From: Aquipseudomonas alcaligenes NBRC 14159
GTDB lineage: Bacteria > Pseudomonadota > Gammaproteobacteria > Pseudomonadales > Pseudomonadaceae
Assembly (NCBI RefSeq): GCF_000467105.1
Contig: NZ_BATI01000033.1
Coordinates: 1-64,000 of the forward strand
Reading direction: 5' to 3'
Length of the DNA: 64,000 nucleotides
The position numbers and the translations under genes are program-made. Shown here piece after piece: positions 6,176 to 16,372 of the stretch. Below the pieces are notes generated by a model, which was given only the letters and a program-made list of their open reading frames with translations, was not told where the DNA came from and ran no database searches. Every line of letters starts with the position of its first letter. The stretch's first letter is position 1.

Positions 6176-7603
6176 GTGCGGTATCTGTTGTTGATGTTGG
6201 GCCTGCTCTGCGCCCACGCCTGGGGTGATGTGGCGCTGTCACCGGAGCAGCAGGCCTATGTGCGCGCCCACCCCGAAATCAGTATGTGTGTCGACCCGGA
6301 CTGGGCGCCGTTCGAGCGCCTCAATGCCCGGGGCGAGCATGAAGGCATCGCCGCCGACCTGCTGCGTCTGCTGGCCAGCCGCGCCGGGCTGACGCTGCGT
6401 ATCCACGTCACACCGGACTGGGATGCCTCGCTGGCCGCTTCCAAGGCTGGCGAGTGTCAGTTGCTCGGCTTTCTCAACCAGAGCCCGGACCGCGACGCCT
6501 GGCTGCTGTTCACCCAGCCCTACTTCACCGACGCCAATGTGCTGATCAGCCGCGAGGAGCACCCCAGCGTCGCCAGCCTGGGCGACTTCGTCGGCGCCCG
6601 CATCGCCCTGCCCTCGGGTACCTCGGTCGAGGAAAAGCTGCGCCGCCTCTATCCCGGCCTGCAGTTCGTGATCGTCGGCAGCGAGGCGGAGGCCTAGCGC
6701 CTGGTCAACGAGCGCCAGGCCGAGTTCACCCTGCGCTCGCTGGTGATGGCCGCCGACACCATCAAGAACGAGGGCTGGTTCAACCTGAAGATCGCCGGCC
6801 AGGTGCCGGAACTGGACAACCTGTTCCGCATCGGCGTGCTGCGCTCGGAGCCGATGCTGCGCGACATCCTCGATCAGGCCATCGCCACGCTCACCCCGGA
6901 CGAGGTCAACGCCATCGTCAATCGCTACGTGGCGGTACGGGTGGAGACGCCGGTCGACTATCGACTGCTGCTGCAGGTGGTCGCTGTGTTCGTGCTGATC
7001 CTGGCCAGCAACCTGTTCTGGGTGATACGCCTGCGCCGGGCGAACCGCAAGCTGGCGCGGCAGGCGGTCACGGACGCGCTGACCGGCCTGGCCAACCGCA
7101 AGCAGCTCAACCGGTTCAGCCAGGGCACCGTCGAAACCGCGCGCCGCCATCATCGGCCGCTGGCGGTGGTGCTGTTCGACATCGACCACTTCAAGGTGGT
7201 GAACGATCAGCACGGCCATCTGGTCGGCGACCAGGTGCTGTGCGACATCGCCGCGCTGCTGGCGCGCGCCGTGCGCCAGGGCGACTGCCTGGGGCGCTGG
7301 GGCGGCGAGGAGTTTCTGCTGATCTGCCCGGAAACCCGTGGCGAGCAGGCGCTGCAACTGGCCGAGCGCATCCTGGCGCAGGCGCGGAGCCTGCCGCTGG
7401 CTACCGGCAAGCCGTGCACGCTGAGTGCGGGGGTTGCCCAGCTCGGCGCCGGGGACAGCGTCAACGACCTGCTGCAGCGCGCCGACGAGGCGCTCTATCA
7501 GGCCAAGACGCAGGGGCGTGACCGTGCGAGCCTGGCACAGCGCTCAGAACAGCCCGAGCTGGCGCTCGATCAGCGCAGCGAAGTCGTCACCCACGAAGGG
7601 TAG
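6176..7603 (+). pseudogene. Periplasmic-sensor diguanylate cyclase interrupted by an in-frame amber codon
   Basis: GTG at 6176 (GGGAGA just upstream) begins a signal peptide, VRYLLLMLGLLCAHAWG. A SBP_bac_3-type periplasmic domain follows (ISMCVDPDWAPFERLN...), then a membrane helix near codons 265-285 (VVAVFVLILASNLFWVI) and a GGDEF domain with intact RWGGEEF (G376-F380). A TAG at 6695-6697, codon 174, breaks the frame; reading continues in the same frame on both sides with family-typical sequence. A single C-to-T change of a CAG codon would explain it. As written, the product ends inside the sensor domain and no cyclase is made unless there is readthrough or internal restart (ATG at 6743). 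The 3' end overlaps the polB end by 60 nt, convergent. Confidence 0.85.
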
Positions 7604-9895
7604 GATGGCGTCCGCCACCGGCCGCAGCTGGCGCTGGATGTAGTGGTCGTAGTCGATGGCCGAGCGCCGGGTTTCCAGCGGCTCGGGGCCGGCAACGGTG
7701 ATCAGGTAGCCGATCCAGGCGCCGCGCCGGTACTGCCGGGGGCGGCCGAGGCGGTCGTTGTGTTCGTCGGCCAGGCGCGCGGCGCGCACATGCGGCGGCA
7801 CATTACGCGGGTAGTCGGTGAGGTTGCGCTTGAGCCGCTTGCGGTACACCAGCAACTCGTCCAGCTCGCCATCCAGGGTGCGCTGCACGTAGTCACGCAC
7901 ATAGTCGCGGTGCGGCTGGCGCGCGAAGATCAGGCGGTACAGCTCCTGCTGGAACTGCTGGGCCAGTGGCGACCAGTCGGTTCGCACCGTTTCCAGGCCC
8001 TTGAACACCATCTCGTCACGCCCGTCGGCACGCCTGACCAGGCCGGCGTAGCGCTTCTTGCTGCCCTCCTCGGCACCCCGCACCGTGGGCATCAGAAAGC
8101 GCAGGTAATGGGTCTCGAACTGCAGCTCCAGGGCGCTGGTCAGCCCCATCTCGGCCTGCAGGTGCTCGCGCCACCACTGGTTTACCCGCTCGACCAGCGC
8201 CCGGCCGACGGCCGTCGCCGCCTCGTTCTCGTGCGCGCGGCCGAGCCAGACGAAGGTGGAGTCGGTGTCGCCATAGATCACCTGGTAGCCCTCGGCCTCG
8301 ATCAGCTCGCGGGTGCGGCGCATGATCTCGTGCCCGCGCAGGGTGATGGACGAGGCCAGGCGCGGGTCGAAGAAGCGGCAGCCGCTGGAGCCGAGCACGC
8401 CGTAGAAGGAATTCATGATGATCTTCAGCGCCTGCGACAGCGCCGCGTTGCCGGCGCGCTTGGCCGCCTCGCGGCCCTGCCAGACGCGCTCGACCATCGC
8501 CGGCAGGGCATGCCGGGTACGAGAGAAGCGCGCGCCACGGAAACCGGCCACCGAATGCGCATCGTCCGGCTCGCGCAGGCCTTCGATCAGCCCGACCGGG
8601 TCGATCAGAAAGGTGCGGATGATCGAGGGGTACAGGCTCTTGTAGTCCAGCACCAGCACCGATTCGTACAGGCCGGGGCGCGAATCCATGACGAAGCCGC
8701 CGGGGCTGCTGTCGCCCTGCATGTCGCCCAGGTTGGGCGCGACGAAGCCCAGGCGGTGCATGGGCGGCAGGTACAGGTGGGTGAAGGCGGCCACCGAGCC
8801 GCCGCTGCGATCGGCCTGCAGGCCGGTGACGGCGGCGCGTTCGAGAAGGAAGTCGATCAGCCGGGTGTGGGCGAAGATGCGCGTGACCAGCTCGCAGTCC
8901 TTGAGGTTGTCGCGGGCCAGGGCCGGCTTGTCCTCGGCGAACATGCGGTTGATCTCGTCCATCCGCTCGTAGGGCGTGTCGATTGCCTTGCCCTCGCCGA
9001 GCAGGCTCTGGGCGACGTTTTCCAGGCTGAACGAAGGGAAGTTCCAGGTCGCCGAGCGCAGTGCCTCGATACCGTCGATGATCAGCCGCCCGGCCGCCTC
9101 GGCGAAGTAGTGGTTGTGGCTGCGATGCTCGCGCCAGTGCAGCTCGCCGCCGTCACGGCCGAGGCGCAGCGGCACCTTGAGCTCGCGGGAGTGGGCCAGC
9201 AGCACGCGCAAGTCGAACTGCACCAGGTTCCAGCCGATGATGGCGTCCGGGTCATGCGCGGCCAGCCAGTCATTCAGCCGCTGCAGCAGCTCGGCGCGGC
9301 TGGCGCAGTAGGTCAGGTCGAAGTCGTCCACCGCCGCGCCTTCGCCGAGCATGTACACCTGGCGCTGGCCGCAACCTTCCACGGCGATGGAATACAGCTC
9401 GCCGCGCTCGCTGGTCTCGATGTCCAGCGAGGCCAGGCGCAGCTGCGGGCGGTAGTCCGGCGCCGGCTTGAGCAGGCCGTTGCACAGCACGCCCTCGGCA
9501 TCCGGCGTGCCGGCAAACAGCACCGGCGCGGTGATGAAGCGCTCCATCAGGTAGCGTTCGGGCGGGCGGATGTCGGCCTCGTAGACCTCCACGCCGGCCT
9601 CGCGCAGGCGCTTTTCCAGCTTCAGCAGCTGGCGATAGGAGGCGCAGTACAGGCCGAGCACCGGGCGCTGGTGGAAGTCGCGCAGGCCCAGCTCGCGCAG
9701 CTCCACGCCGCGCTCGCCCTGCAGCAGCGCTTGCGCCTGTGCGCGTTGTTGCAACGGCACGAAGGCCACCGCCGGCTGCGGCGCCAGACGCAGGCGACGC
9801 GGGCCGGCATCCGTGGCCAGCCAGAATTCCACCTCGCTGCCGGCGGCGGTGTCGCGCCAGTGGCGGGTCAGGACGAAGCCCTGCTGTAGATCCAC
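7544..9895 (-). CDS. polB: DNA polymerase II (family B)
   Basis: 783 residues, the usual length for bacterial Pol II. The 3'-5' exonuclease motifs are LASLDIETS (D158, E160) and [11 protein letters not shown] (N223, D228). The polymerase motifs are [13 protein letters not shown] (motif A, D417), [14 protein letters not shown] (motif B, from K491) and [10 protein letters not shown] (motif C, D543, D545). All catalytic residues are present. The enzyme performs replication restart and translesion synthesis after DNA damage (family knowledge). No convincing LexA box was noticed upstream. It converges with the broken cyclase gene and lies 63 nt downstream of kup. Confidence 0.97.
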   Translation of the reverse strand: MDLQQGFVLTRHWRDTAAGSEVEFWLATDAGPRRLRLAPQPAVAFVPLQQRAQAQALLQGERGVELRELGLRDFHQRPVLGLYCASYRQLLKLEKRLREAGVEVYEADIRPPERYLMERFITAPVLFAGTPDAEGVLCNGLLKPAPDYRPQLRLASLDIETSERGELYSIAVEGCGQRQVYMLGEGAAVDDFDLTYCASRAELLQRLNDWLAAHDPDAIIGWNLVQFDLRVLLAHSRELKVPLRLGRDGGELHWREHRSHNHYFAEAAGRLIIDGIEALRSATWNFPSFSLENVAQSLLGEGKAIDTPYERMDEINRMFAEDKPALARDNLKDCELVTRIFAHTRLIDFLLERAAVTGLQADRSGGSVAAFTHLYLPPMHRLGFVAPNLGDMQGDSSPGGFVMDSRPGLYESVLVLDYKSLYPSIIRTFLIDPVGLIEGLREPDDAHSVAGFRGARFSRTRHALPAMVERVWQGREAAKRAGNAALSQALKIIMNSFYGVLGSSGCRFFDPRLASSITLRGHEIMRRTRELIEAEGYQVIYGDTDSTFVWLGRAHENEAATAVGRALVERVNQWWREHLQAEMGLTSALELQFETHYLRFLMPTVRGAEEGSKKRYAGLVRRADGRDEMVFKGLETVRTDWSPLAQQFQQELYRLIFARQPHRDYVRDYVQRTLDGELDELLVYRKRLKRNLTDYPRNVPPHVRAARLADEHNDRLGRPRQYRRGAWIGYLITVAGPEPLETRRSAIDYDHYIQRQLRPVADAILPFVGDDFAALIERQLGLF

Positions 9896-9958
9896 GCGGT
9901 TGTCCCGGAAAACTGTTCTCGGCGCGATTCTACTTGGACCGTCGCGGCGCCGTCCGGG

Positions 9959-11860
9959 TTAGATCTCCACCTGGGTACCCAACTCGATCACCCGGTTCAC
10001 CGGCAGCTGGAAGTAACTCATGCTGCTGTTGGCGTTCTTCTGCAGCACCACGAACAGGCGCTCGCGCCAGGGCGCCATGCCGAAGCGTTTGGTCGGGATC
10101 ACCGTCTCGCGGCTGAGGAAGTAGGTGGTACGCATCGGCTCGACATTCAGCCCTTCGACCCGGCACAGACGCAGCGCCTCCGGCACGTTGGGCTCCTCCA
10201 TGAAACCGAAGTGCAGCAGTACACGGAAGAAGCCATCGCCATACCGCATGACCTCAATACGCTGCCCTGCCTCTACCCGCGGGCAGTCCTCTACCACCAC
10301 CGTGAGCAATATCACCTGCTGGTGCAGCACCTGGTTATGCAGCAGGTTGTGCAGCAACGCGTGGGGCACGGCGTCCGGGCGGGCGCTGAGGAAGATGGCG
10401 GTGCCATCGACCCGATGCGGCGGCTGGATGCGGATGCTGTCGAGGAAGGCCTGCAGGGGCAGCGCCGTCTCGTCCAGCCGGGCGAACAGCATCTGCTTGC
10501 CGCGCTTCCAGGTGGTCATCAGGACGAACAGCGCCACCCCGGCCACCACCGGAAAGGCGCCGCCCTGGAAGATCTTCGGCACGTTGGCGGCAAAGAACAG
10601 CCCGTCCACCACCAGGAAACCGAGCAGCAGCGGCAGCGCCAGCCACAGCGGCGCGCGCCACAGCAACAGAGCCACGGCAGCCACCAGCAGGGTATCGATC
10701 AGCATGGTGGTGGTCACCGCCACGCCATAGGCGGAAGCCAGGGCGCCGGACGAGCCGAAACCGATCACCAGCAGCACCACGGCGACCATCAGCGCCCAGT
10801 TGACCACGCCGATGTAGATCTGCCCCTGGGCCGCACTGGAGGTGTGCTGCACCTGCATGCGCGGGATGTAACCAAGCTGGATGGCCTGCTGGCTGAGCGA
10901 GAAGGCACCGGAGATCACGGCCTGCGAGGCGATGATGGTGGCCAGGGTGGCGAGGCCGATCATCGGCAACAGCGCCCAGGACGGCGCCAGCAGGTAGAAG
11001 GGGTTGCGCGCCGCCTCGGGGTTTTCCAGCAGCAGCGCGCCCTGGCCGAAGTAGTTGAGCACCAGCCCCGGCAGCACCAAGGCGAACCAGGCGCGGGCGA
11101 TCGGCTTGCGGCCGAAATGCCCCATGTCGGCATACAACGCCTCGGCACCGGTCAGCGCCAGCACCACGGCCCCGAGAATGGTGATGCCGATGCCCGGATG
11201 GCTGATGAAGAAGTTCACTGCCCACACCGGGTTGACCGCCTGCAGCACTTCGGGGCGCAGCACGATGCCCTGGATGCCGAGCACGCCGAGCACCGCGAAC
11301 CACAGCACCATCACCGGCCCGAACAGAATGCCGATGCGCGCCGTACCGTGCTTCTGGATCACGAACAGGCCGATCAGCAGCACCACGGTGACCGGCACCA
11401 CCCAGTGCCCCAGGGCCGGCAGTGCCACTTCCAGCCCCTCGACCGCGGACAGCACCGATATCGCCGGGGTGATCATGCTGTCGCCATAGAACAATGCCGT
11501 ACCGAACAGGCCGAGCAGCACCAGCACCCCGCTCAGGCGCGGATAACCGGCGGTGGCGCGGCGGGCCAGCGCGGTCAGGGCCATTACCCCGCCCTCGCCA
11601 CCATTGTCGGCGCGCAGCATGAATAGCACGTACTTGAGCGACACCACCCAGAGCAGCGACCAGAGGATCAGCGAGAGGATGCCCAGCACGCCCTCGGCGT
11701 CGACACGCACCCCGTAATGTCCGGCGAAGACTTCCTTGAGGGTGTAGAGCGGGCTGGTGCCGATGTCGCCGTAGACCACGCCGGCGGCGGCCACCAGCAG
11801 GCCGAAGGATGATGTGCGGCCGTGGCTCTCGGCGGCCGACTCTGCAGTATTGGAACTCAC
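9959..11860 (-). CDS. kup: Kup-type low-affinity potassium uptake protein
   Basis: 633 residues with about twelve membrane helices and a cytoplasmic C-terminal domain. Diagnostic motifs are [16 protein letters not shown] (residues 29-44) and [19 protein letters not shown] (83-101). The C-terminal part ending in [20 protein letters not shown] is typical of the family. It imports K+ together with H+ across the inner membrane. The ATG at 11860 places the first helix at residue 19, as expected. It reads in the same direction as polB, but nothing suggests a functional link. Confidence 0.96.
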   Translation of the reverse strand: MSSNTAESAAESHGRTSSFGLLVAAAGVVYGDIGTSPLYTLKEVFAGHYGVRVDAEGVLGILSLILWSLLWVVSLKYVLFMLRADNGGEGGVMALTALARRATAGYPRLSGVLVLLGLFGTALFYGDSMITPAISVLSAVEGLEVALPALGHWVVPVTVVLLIGLFVIQKHGTARIGILFGPVMVLWFAVLGVLGIQGIVLRPEVLQAVNPVWAVNFFISHPGIGITILGAVVLALTGAEALYADMGHFGRKPIARAWFALVLPGLVLNYFGQGALLLENPEAARNPFYLLAPSWALLPMIGLATLATIIASQAVISGAFSLSQQAIQLGYIPRMQVQHTSSAAQGQIYIGVVNWALMVAVVLLVIGFGSSGALASAYGVAVTTTMLIDTLLVAAVALLLWRAPLWLALPLLLGFLVVDGLFFAANVPKIFQGGAFPVVAGVALFVLMTTWKRGKQMLFARLDETALPLQAFLDSIRIQPPHRVDGTAIFLSARPDAVPHALLHNLLHNQVLHQQVILLTVVVEDCPRVEAGQRIEVMRYGDGFFRVLLHFGFMEEPNVPEALRLCRVEGLNVEPMRTTYFLSRETVIPTKRFGMAPWRERLFVVLQKNANSSMSYFQLPVNRVIELGTQVEI

Positions 11861-11992
11861 CTGGATCTCCCCGGAACCCGCTGGGACTGACGAATACGGC
11901 GAGCGGCAGGCAACCGCTCAGCGCAGCATAGCTGGCCGTCAATTTTCGCCAACAGACTGGGCATCCGGCGTTAAAAAAGCGTAAAGATTCGC

Positions 11993-12523
11993 CTAGAACA
12001 GCGCGGATTGCCGCGCCAGCACACCTTCCAGCTCCAGCAGCGCCTGCTTGCGCGGCAGGCCGCCGGCATAGCCGGTGAGCTTGCCGTCGGCACCGATGAT
12101 GCGGTGGCAGGGCACGATGATGGCGATGGGGTTGACCGCGTTGGCGCGGCCCACGGCGCGCGCCGAAGTCTGGCGGTTGAGCTTCAGGGCCAGCTGGCCG
12201 TAGCTCAGGGTGGTGCCATAGGGCACCTGGCGCAGGTGCTGCCAGGCTTCCTGGAGAAAGGCGTTGCCCTGGGGCGCCAGCGGCAGGTCGAAGACCCGAC
12301 GGCGGCCGGCGAAGTATTCCTGCAACTGCCAGGCTACCGGGGCCACGGCGGCCGACTCGCGCTGCACCAACACACCCCGCCAGTACAGCGGCTCGTCCGG
12401 GGCCTCATCGATAAACTCCAGGCGCTGCAGAGCGCCGTGCCCGTCCACCAGGGCGATCATGCAGCCCAGCGGGGTGTCGATCAGGTCGCCGCGCAGCTGA
12501 GTCATGTCTGCGCTCTCAGCCAT
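11993..12523 (-). CDS. ogt: Methylated-DNA--protein-cysteine S-methyltransferase
   Basis: 176 residues with the active-site block NPIAIIVPCHRIIGADG, in which C139 accepts the methyl group from O6-methylguanine, and GYAGGLPRKQALLELE after it. The wing/HTH segment LSYGQLALKLNRQTSARAVG is also intact. It lacks an Ada regulatory domain, so it is the constitutive Ogt type. The ATG at 12523 overlaps the stop of the globin gene by 8 nt, so the two are probably cotranscribed and coupled. Confidence 0.95.
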   Translation of the reverse strand: MAESADMTQLRGDLIDTPLGCMIALVDGHGALQRLEFIDEAPDEPLYWRGVLVQRESAAVAPVAWQLQEYFAGRRRVFDLPLAPQGNAFLQEAWQHLRQVPYGTTLSYGQLALKLNRQTSARAVGRANAVNPIAIIVPCHRIIGADGKLTGYAGGLPRKQALLELEGVLARQSALF

Positions 12524-12929
12524 GCCGTGCGGCGCTGGCCTGGACGATGCGCCGGGCCGGCACGCGCAGCTGGGTCAGCAGGTACTCGGCGAAGGCCGGC
12601 GCGTAGTCCTGCTGCGCGATGGCCTGGGCCATGCAGGTCAGCCATGCCTCGGCCTGGGCCTCGTCGATCGGCCACTGGGCATGGAACGCGGGGATGGCAA
12701 TCGAGCCGTAGCGCTCGGCGAACAGCCTGGGGCCACCGAGCCAGCCGCTGAGGAAGCAGGCCAGCTTGTCGCGCGACATCTCCAGGCTGGCCGGGTGCAT
12801 GGCGCGCACGGCGGCCGCCTCGGGCAGCTCGTCCATGCAGCGGTAGAAATCCTCGACCAGCCGGCGCAGGCCTTCGATACCCCCGGCCGCCCGGTAGGAC
12901 GCGTCGCCGACACCGTACTGCTCGCTCAT
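12516..12929 (-). CDS. Group II truncated haemoglobin
   Basis: 137 residues. The start at ATG 12929 is supported by GAGG 8 nt upstream and by the family N-terminus YGVGDASYRAAGG. Conserved features are FYRCMDELPEA (B/C region), KLACFLSGWLGGP, proximal haem ligand H83 (AIPAFHAQWPI) and W96 in AWLTCM, the group II-specific G8 tryptophan. Members bind O2 or NO and are linked to oxidative or nitrosative stress; the physiological role here is not known. It is coupled to ogt by an 8-nt overlap. Confidence 0.9.
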   Translation of the reverse strand: MSEQYGVGDASYRAAGGIEGLRRLVEDFYRCMDELPEAAAVRAMHPASLEMSRDKLACFLSGWLGGPRLFAERYGSIAIPAFHAQWPIDEAQAEAWLTCMAQAIAQQDYAPAFAEYLLTQLRVPARRIVQASAARHG

Positions 12930-13042
12930 ATGTCGCACCTCATGAAGACAGAGCGACATTCTAGCGCCGAGCCCCATCCGCAGGGCGGGTGCAGCCCGCG
13001 CAGCCGCCCACGCGAGTTGCACACGCCCTGCTCGAAGCGGCT

Positions 13043-14995
13043 TCAGCTACCGATCACCCCGCCATCATTTCGGGTGATCAGCAGCGTGGTCGAGCGCGGG
13101 CGGGTTTTGCCGTCGCTGGCCGGGAAGCTGAGGCCCGGGTGCTGGATATTGGCCCACATGGCCTTGCCGTCCGGGCTCCAGGCCAGGCCGGTGATCTCGC
13201 AGCCGCGCGGGCCGACCAGGAAGCGACGCACCTCACGGGTGGCGGGATCGGCACAGAGCAGCTGGTTGCAGCCCATGTTGTGCATGGCCGGCTCGATGTC
13301 GTCGTAGTCGGTCTGGATCCACAGGCGCCCGGCAGCGTCGAAGGCCAGGCCGTCCGGCGAGGAGAACAGGTCGCCATTGATGGTGCCGGTCAGGTTGGCC
13401 GGCACCGGCTTGCCGTCCTTGTCCTTGGCGCCGCGCGCCTCGCCGGCGAGCAGGAACAGCTCCCAGGCGAAGGCGGTGGCAGTCGGGTCGGCGCCCTGCT
13501 CGTTGAAGCGCAGGATCTGCCCGTGCAGGTTGTGCGGGCGCGGGTTGGCCTTGTCGGTGGGTTGCTTGTCGCCGCGCCCGTCATTGTTGGTCAGGGTCAC
13601 GTAGACCTCGCCGGTCGTGGGGTGCACGGCGGCCCACTCGGGGCGGTCCATCGGCGTGGCGCCGGCGCGGTCGGCGGCGGCGCGGGCGTTGAGCAGTACC
13701 TCTTCCTGGCTGGCGAAGCCGTTCTCGGCGGTCAGGCCGTTCTGCCCGTGCACCAGCGCCAGCCACTGGCCGGAGCCATCGTCATTGAGGCGCGCGACGT
13801 ACAGGGTGCCCTCGTCGAGCAGGTTGCGCGCGGCCTTGGGGTTGGCGACATCGAAGCGGCCGGCGGGGACGAACTTGTAGATGTACTCGCCCTTGGCATC
13901 GTCGCCGGAGTAGAACGCCATGCGCCCGTCCTTGCCCAGGCTCTGCGCCGCGCACTCGCGGCTGAAGCGGCCGAAGGCGGTGCGCTTGATCGGCTGCGCC
14001 TGCGGATCGAAGGGGTCGATCTCGACCACCCAGCCGAAGCGGTGCGGCTCGTTGACGTGGCCGCCGTGGGGCTGGTCGGCGTATGGCGTGGCGTCGAAGC
14101 GCGGATCGGCAGTCTCCCACGCGTAGTTCTTGCTGGTGCCTTCCTTGGCCAGGCCGTAGCGCTTGTGCGATACGCGTGCCTCGAAGTCGGCCTTGTCGCG
14201 GTTGATGAAGTAGTTGGGCCAGTTCTCCTCGCAGGTGAGGAAGGTGCCCCAGGGGGTGACGCCGGTGGCGCAGTTGTTGAGGGTGCCGAGCACCTCCAGC
14301 CCCGCCGGGTCGCTGGCGGTCTTCATCACCGCGTGACCGGCCAGCGGGCCGGCGATGCGCATCGGCGTGAGCATGCTGATGCGGCGGTTGTAGGGCGAAT
14401 CCATCACCCGTTGCCACTGACCATCTGCGCCCTTCTTCACCTCGATCACCGACACGCCGTGGGCCGCCTGCTCCTTGCGTACCTCGGCCAGTGGGCGCGG
14501 CTTGCTCTGGTCGATCTTGCCGGACGGGTGCAGCGGCGGGTTGACGTACTCGTGGTTCATCACCAGCAGGCCACGATCCGTCTCGCCGGCGAAGGGGAAG
14601 AAGTTCATGCCGTCGTGGTTGTCGCCGGCCTGCTTGAGCTGGGCCTGCCAGTCGTCGCTGGCATCCGGGTTCCAGGCCGGCGCGCCGGCTTCCACCGGGT
14701 CGCCCCAGGAGAAGAACGGCACGGCGCGATAGCCCTCCGCCACCAGCACGCGGTCGAACTGCGGGTCGAGCTGCACCGGCACGCCCTTGAAGCCCAGCAG
14801 CGGGCTGGCAGTGGCCTTCGCGCAGGCGGCCAGGCCGCCGCCGAAGAAGCCCAGCGCCGCCAGGGTCAGGCCGCCCTTGAGCACATTGCGCCGGGCCGGG
14901 TTGATCAGGTTGGCCAACGGCGGGTTGCTGCTGGGGTTGATGGCGATGTCGTCGTGGGCTTCCAGGCGTTCGTGGAAGTGGCTGTGTTCGTTCAT
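13043..14995 (-). CDS. PhoX-family (DUF839) exported phosphatase
   Basis: About 650 residues from ATG 14995 (a TTG codon just before it is less likely). The N-terminus has a Tat signal, ARRNVLKGGLTLAALGFFGG, followed by LAAC, a possible lipobox. The rest is the DUF839/PhoX beta-propeller, with FFPFAGETDRGLLVMNHEYVN, GTFLTCEENWPNYF, YSGDDAKGEYIYKFVP and SPDGLAFDAAGRLWIQTDYD. PhoX enzymes are Ca/Fe-dependent alkaline phosphatases that release phosphate from organic esters in the periplasm. Its position at the end of the TonB-phytase-receptor block supports a phosphate-acquisition role. Confidence 0.88.
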   Translation of the reverse strand: MNEHSHFHERLEAHDDIAINPSSNPPLANLINPARRNVLKGGLTLAALGFFGGGLAACAKATASPLLGFKGVPVQLDPQFDRVLVAEGYRAVPFFSWGDPVEAGAPAWNPDASDDWQAQLKQAGDNHDGMNFFPFAGETDRGLLVMNHEYVNPPLHPSGKIDQSKPRPLAEVRKEQAAHGVSVIEVKKGADGQWQRVMDSPYNRRISMLTPMRIAGPLAGHAVMKTASDPAGLEVLGTLNNCATGVTPWGTFLTCEENWPNYFINRDKADFEARVSHKRYGLAKEGTSKNYAWETADPRFDATPYADQPHGGHVNEPHRFGWVVEIDPFDPQAQPIKRTAFGRFSRECAAQSLGKDGRMAFYSGDDAKGEYIYKFVPAGRFDVANPKAARNLLDEGTLYVARLNDDGSGQWLALVHGQNGLTAENGFASQEEVLLNARAAADRAGATPMDRPEWAAVHPTTGEVYVTLTNNDGRGDKQPTDKANPRPHNLHGQILRFNEQGADPTATAFAWELFLLAGEARGAKDKDGKPVPANLTGTINGDLFSSPDGLAFDAAGRLWIQTDYDDIEPAMHNMGCNQLLCADPATREVRRFLVGPRGCEITGLAWSPDGKAMWANIQHPGLSFPASDGKTRPRSTTLLITRNDGGVIGS

Positions 14996-15026
14996 CAAGG
15001 GTCTCTTGGCAATTTTGTGGTGGTTT

Positions 15027-15103
15027 CCCGGATTGCATCCGGGCTACGGCCTGAGGTGGTCGCCATACCCTCACCCCGGCCCTCTCCCGGAGGGAGAGGG
15101 GGT
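15027..15103. repeat. Two intergenic hairpin repeats
   Basis: CCCGGAT-TGC-ATCCGGG (15027-15043) followed by GCTACGG is the same hairpin family as the pair at 34573-34630. From 15068 to 15103 a CCCTCACCCCGGCCCTCTCCC... unit with a GGGAGAGGG return arm belongs to the second family, also seen at 17123, 19164 and 28184. They lie between tonB and the PhoX gene and may attenuate or stabilise the transcript. Confidence 0.7.
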
Positions 15104-15129
15104 GGTCGGAGTGGGCTGGCCGCTCTGGG

Positions 15130-15921
15130 TCATTCGATGCGGTAGTGGAAGGTGTTCCTCACCCCTTCCACCGCCACCGCGCGGCCATCGACCAGGCGCG
15201 GCTGGTAGCGGAAGCTTTTAGCGGCGTTGAGTGACGGGCGTATGAACAGCGGATGACAGTCACCCACCACCTGCGGGTCTTCGACGCGGCCCTGCGGGTT
15301 GACCCGGTAGCTCACCGTGCAGTCGCCCTCGATGCCCTTGTCCAGGGCGCGTTCGGGGTAATCCGGCGCGTCCTTGGCGATCGGCAGGTACTGGCGACTG
15401 GCGGCCGCCGCGGCCTCGGCCTGGCGGGCGCGTTCGGCGGCTGCGGCAGCGGCGCGGGCCTGGGCTTCCTGTACCTGCTGGCGGGCCAGTTCCTCGGCCG
15501 CACGGCGCTCGCGTTCAATGCGCTGGCGCTCGGCCTGTTCGCGTTCCAGGCGCTGACGCTCGCGCTGCTGCTCGACGCGCTTGCGCGCCAGGGCGGCCTG
15601 CTCCAGCTGCTGCTGTTCGATGCGTGGGTCGGGCCTGGGTGCCTCTACCGGCTTGGCCGGCTCGGGCTCGGGCAGCACCGCGGGCGGCAGCACGGCCTCG
15701 GGCTGTGGCGGGGCCGGCGGCGCCAGGGTGACCAGGCGCGTGGTCAGCGTCTGCACCTGCGGTGCGGGTGGCGTGTCGGCCTGCCAGTGGCTGAGCAGCA
15801 AAGCCAGCACCAGGGCGTGCAGGCCCACCGCCACGCCGGCGGCGACAAAGCTGCGCCAGCCGTTGCCGGTCAGCGGTACGAACACCCAGGACGACGGGCG
15901 AGACATGGCCAGCGTGCTCAC
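15130..15921 (-). CDS. TonB-family energy transducer
   Basis: 263 residues from GTG 15921, which overlaps the ExbD-like stop as GTGA and has GAGG 7 nt upstream. ATG 15906 is a weaker alternative. An N-terminal membrane anchor lies at about residues 24-43. A proline/glutamate-rich spacer (PEAVLPPAVLPEPEPAKPVE) is followed by a long charged coiled-coil of Arg/Glu/Gln repeats and an Ala-rich helix, as in TolA. The C-terminal domain is of TonB type (YPERALDKGIEGDCTVSYRV...GRVEDPQVV...SFRYQPR). It would transmit proton-motive force to outer-membrane receptors, most likely the one encoded at 19293-21806. Confidence 0.88.
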   Translation of the reverse strand: MSTLAMSRPSSWVFVPLTGNGWRSFVAAGVAVGLHALVLALLLSHWQADTPPAPQVQTLTTRLVTLAPPAPPQPEAVLPPAVLPEPEPAKPVEAPRPDPRIEQQQLEQAALARKRVEQQRERQRLEREQAERQRIERERRAAEELARQQVQEAQARAAAAAAERARQAEAAAAASRQYLPIAKDAPDYPERALDKGIEGDCTVSYRVNPQGRVEDPQVVGDCHPLFIRPSLNAAKSFRYQPRLVDGRAVAVEGVRNTFHYRIE

Positions 15922-16361
15922 TGCGGTGCCTCGGTGATCAGGCCGAGGTTGCTCACCCCGCCCTTCTGCAGCGCAGCCATGCCGGCCAGGACCGTGGCGT
16001 AGTCGGCGTGGCCGTCGGCGCGGATGTACACCTGGGTGTCGCTGCGCGCGGCAATCAGCGCGCCGACCTTGCTGGTCATCTCCTCCAGGCTCACGGCACT
16101 GTCGGTGCGGTGTTCGGTGTCCAGCTCGCTGCCAAGGTTCCAGTAGTAGCCGCCGTCGGCCTGCACCGAGAGGGTCAGCACCTGCTGCTGGCTGTCGGTC
16201 GGCAGCGCCTCGGCGGCGACCTTGGGTAGCTCGATCTTCACGCCCTGGGTGAGCATGGGCGCGGTGACCATGAAGATCACCAGCAGCACCAGCATCACGT
16301 CGATATAGGGCACCACGTTCATCTCGGCCTTGGGGCCGTGTTTGCACTGCGGCTTGCGCAT
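15918..16361 (-). CDS. ExbD/TolR-family membrane protein
   Basis: 147 residues with one membrane helix and a periplasmic domain. The segment [20 protein letters not shown] carries the essential membrane aspartate (D21), followed by [15 protein letters not shown]. The N-terminal segment is closer to TolR than to classical ExbD. It is the middle gene of a Q-R-TonB set: 11 nt after the ExbB-like stop, with a 4-nt overlap into the TonB gene. It forms the proton channel together with the ExbB/TolQ homologue. Confidence 0.92.
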   Translation of the reverse strand: MRKPQCKHGPKAEMNVVPYIDVMLVLLVIFMVTAPMLTQGVKIELPKVAAEALPTDSQQQVLTLSVQADGGYYWNLGSELDTEHRTDSAVSLEEMTSKVGALIAARSDTQVYIRADGHADYATVLAGMAALQKGGVSNLGLITEAPQ

Positions 16362-16372
16362 CTCGCCTCTCC

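Noticed and set aside
5828-6217. 129-codon minus-strand frame in the junction region
   Set aside because: No ribosome-binding site, no motif, overlaps the start of the cyclase gene, Arg/Ala-rich composition of a chance frame.
7643-9889. 748-codon open frame on the plus strand opposite polB
   Set aside because: GC-rich shadow frame; the minus strand encodes a full DNA polymerase II with all motifs and the plus-strand product has no recognisable domain.
12989-15145. 718-codon plus-strand frame opposite the PhoX gene
   Set aside because: Shadow of the PhoX coding sequence; Val/Gly/Ala-rich, no motif, no ribosome-binding site.
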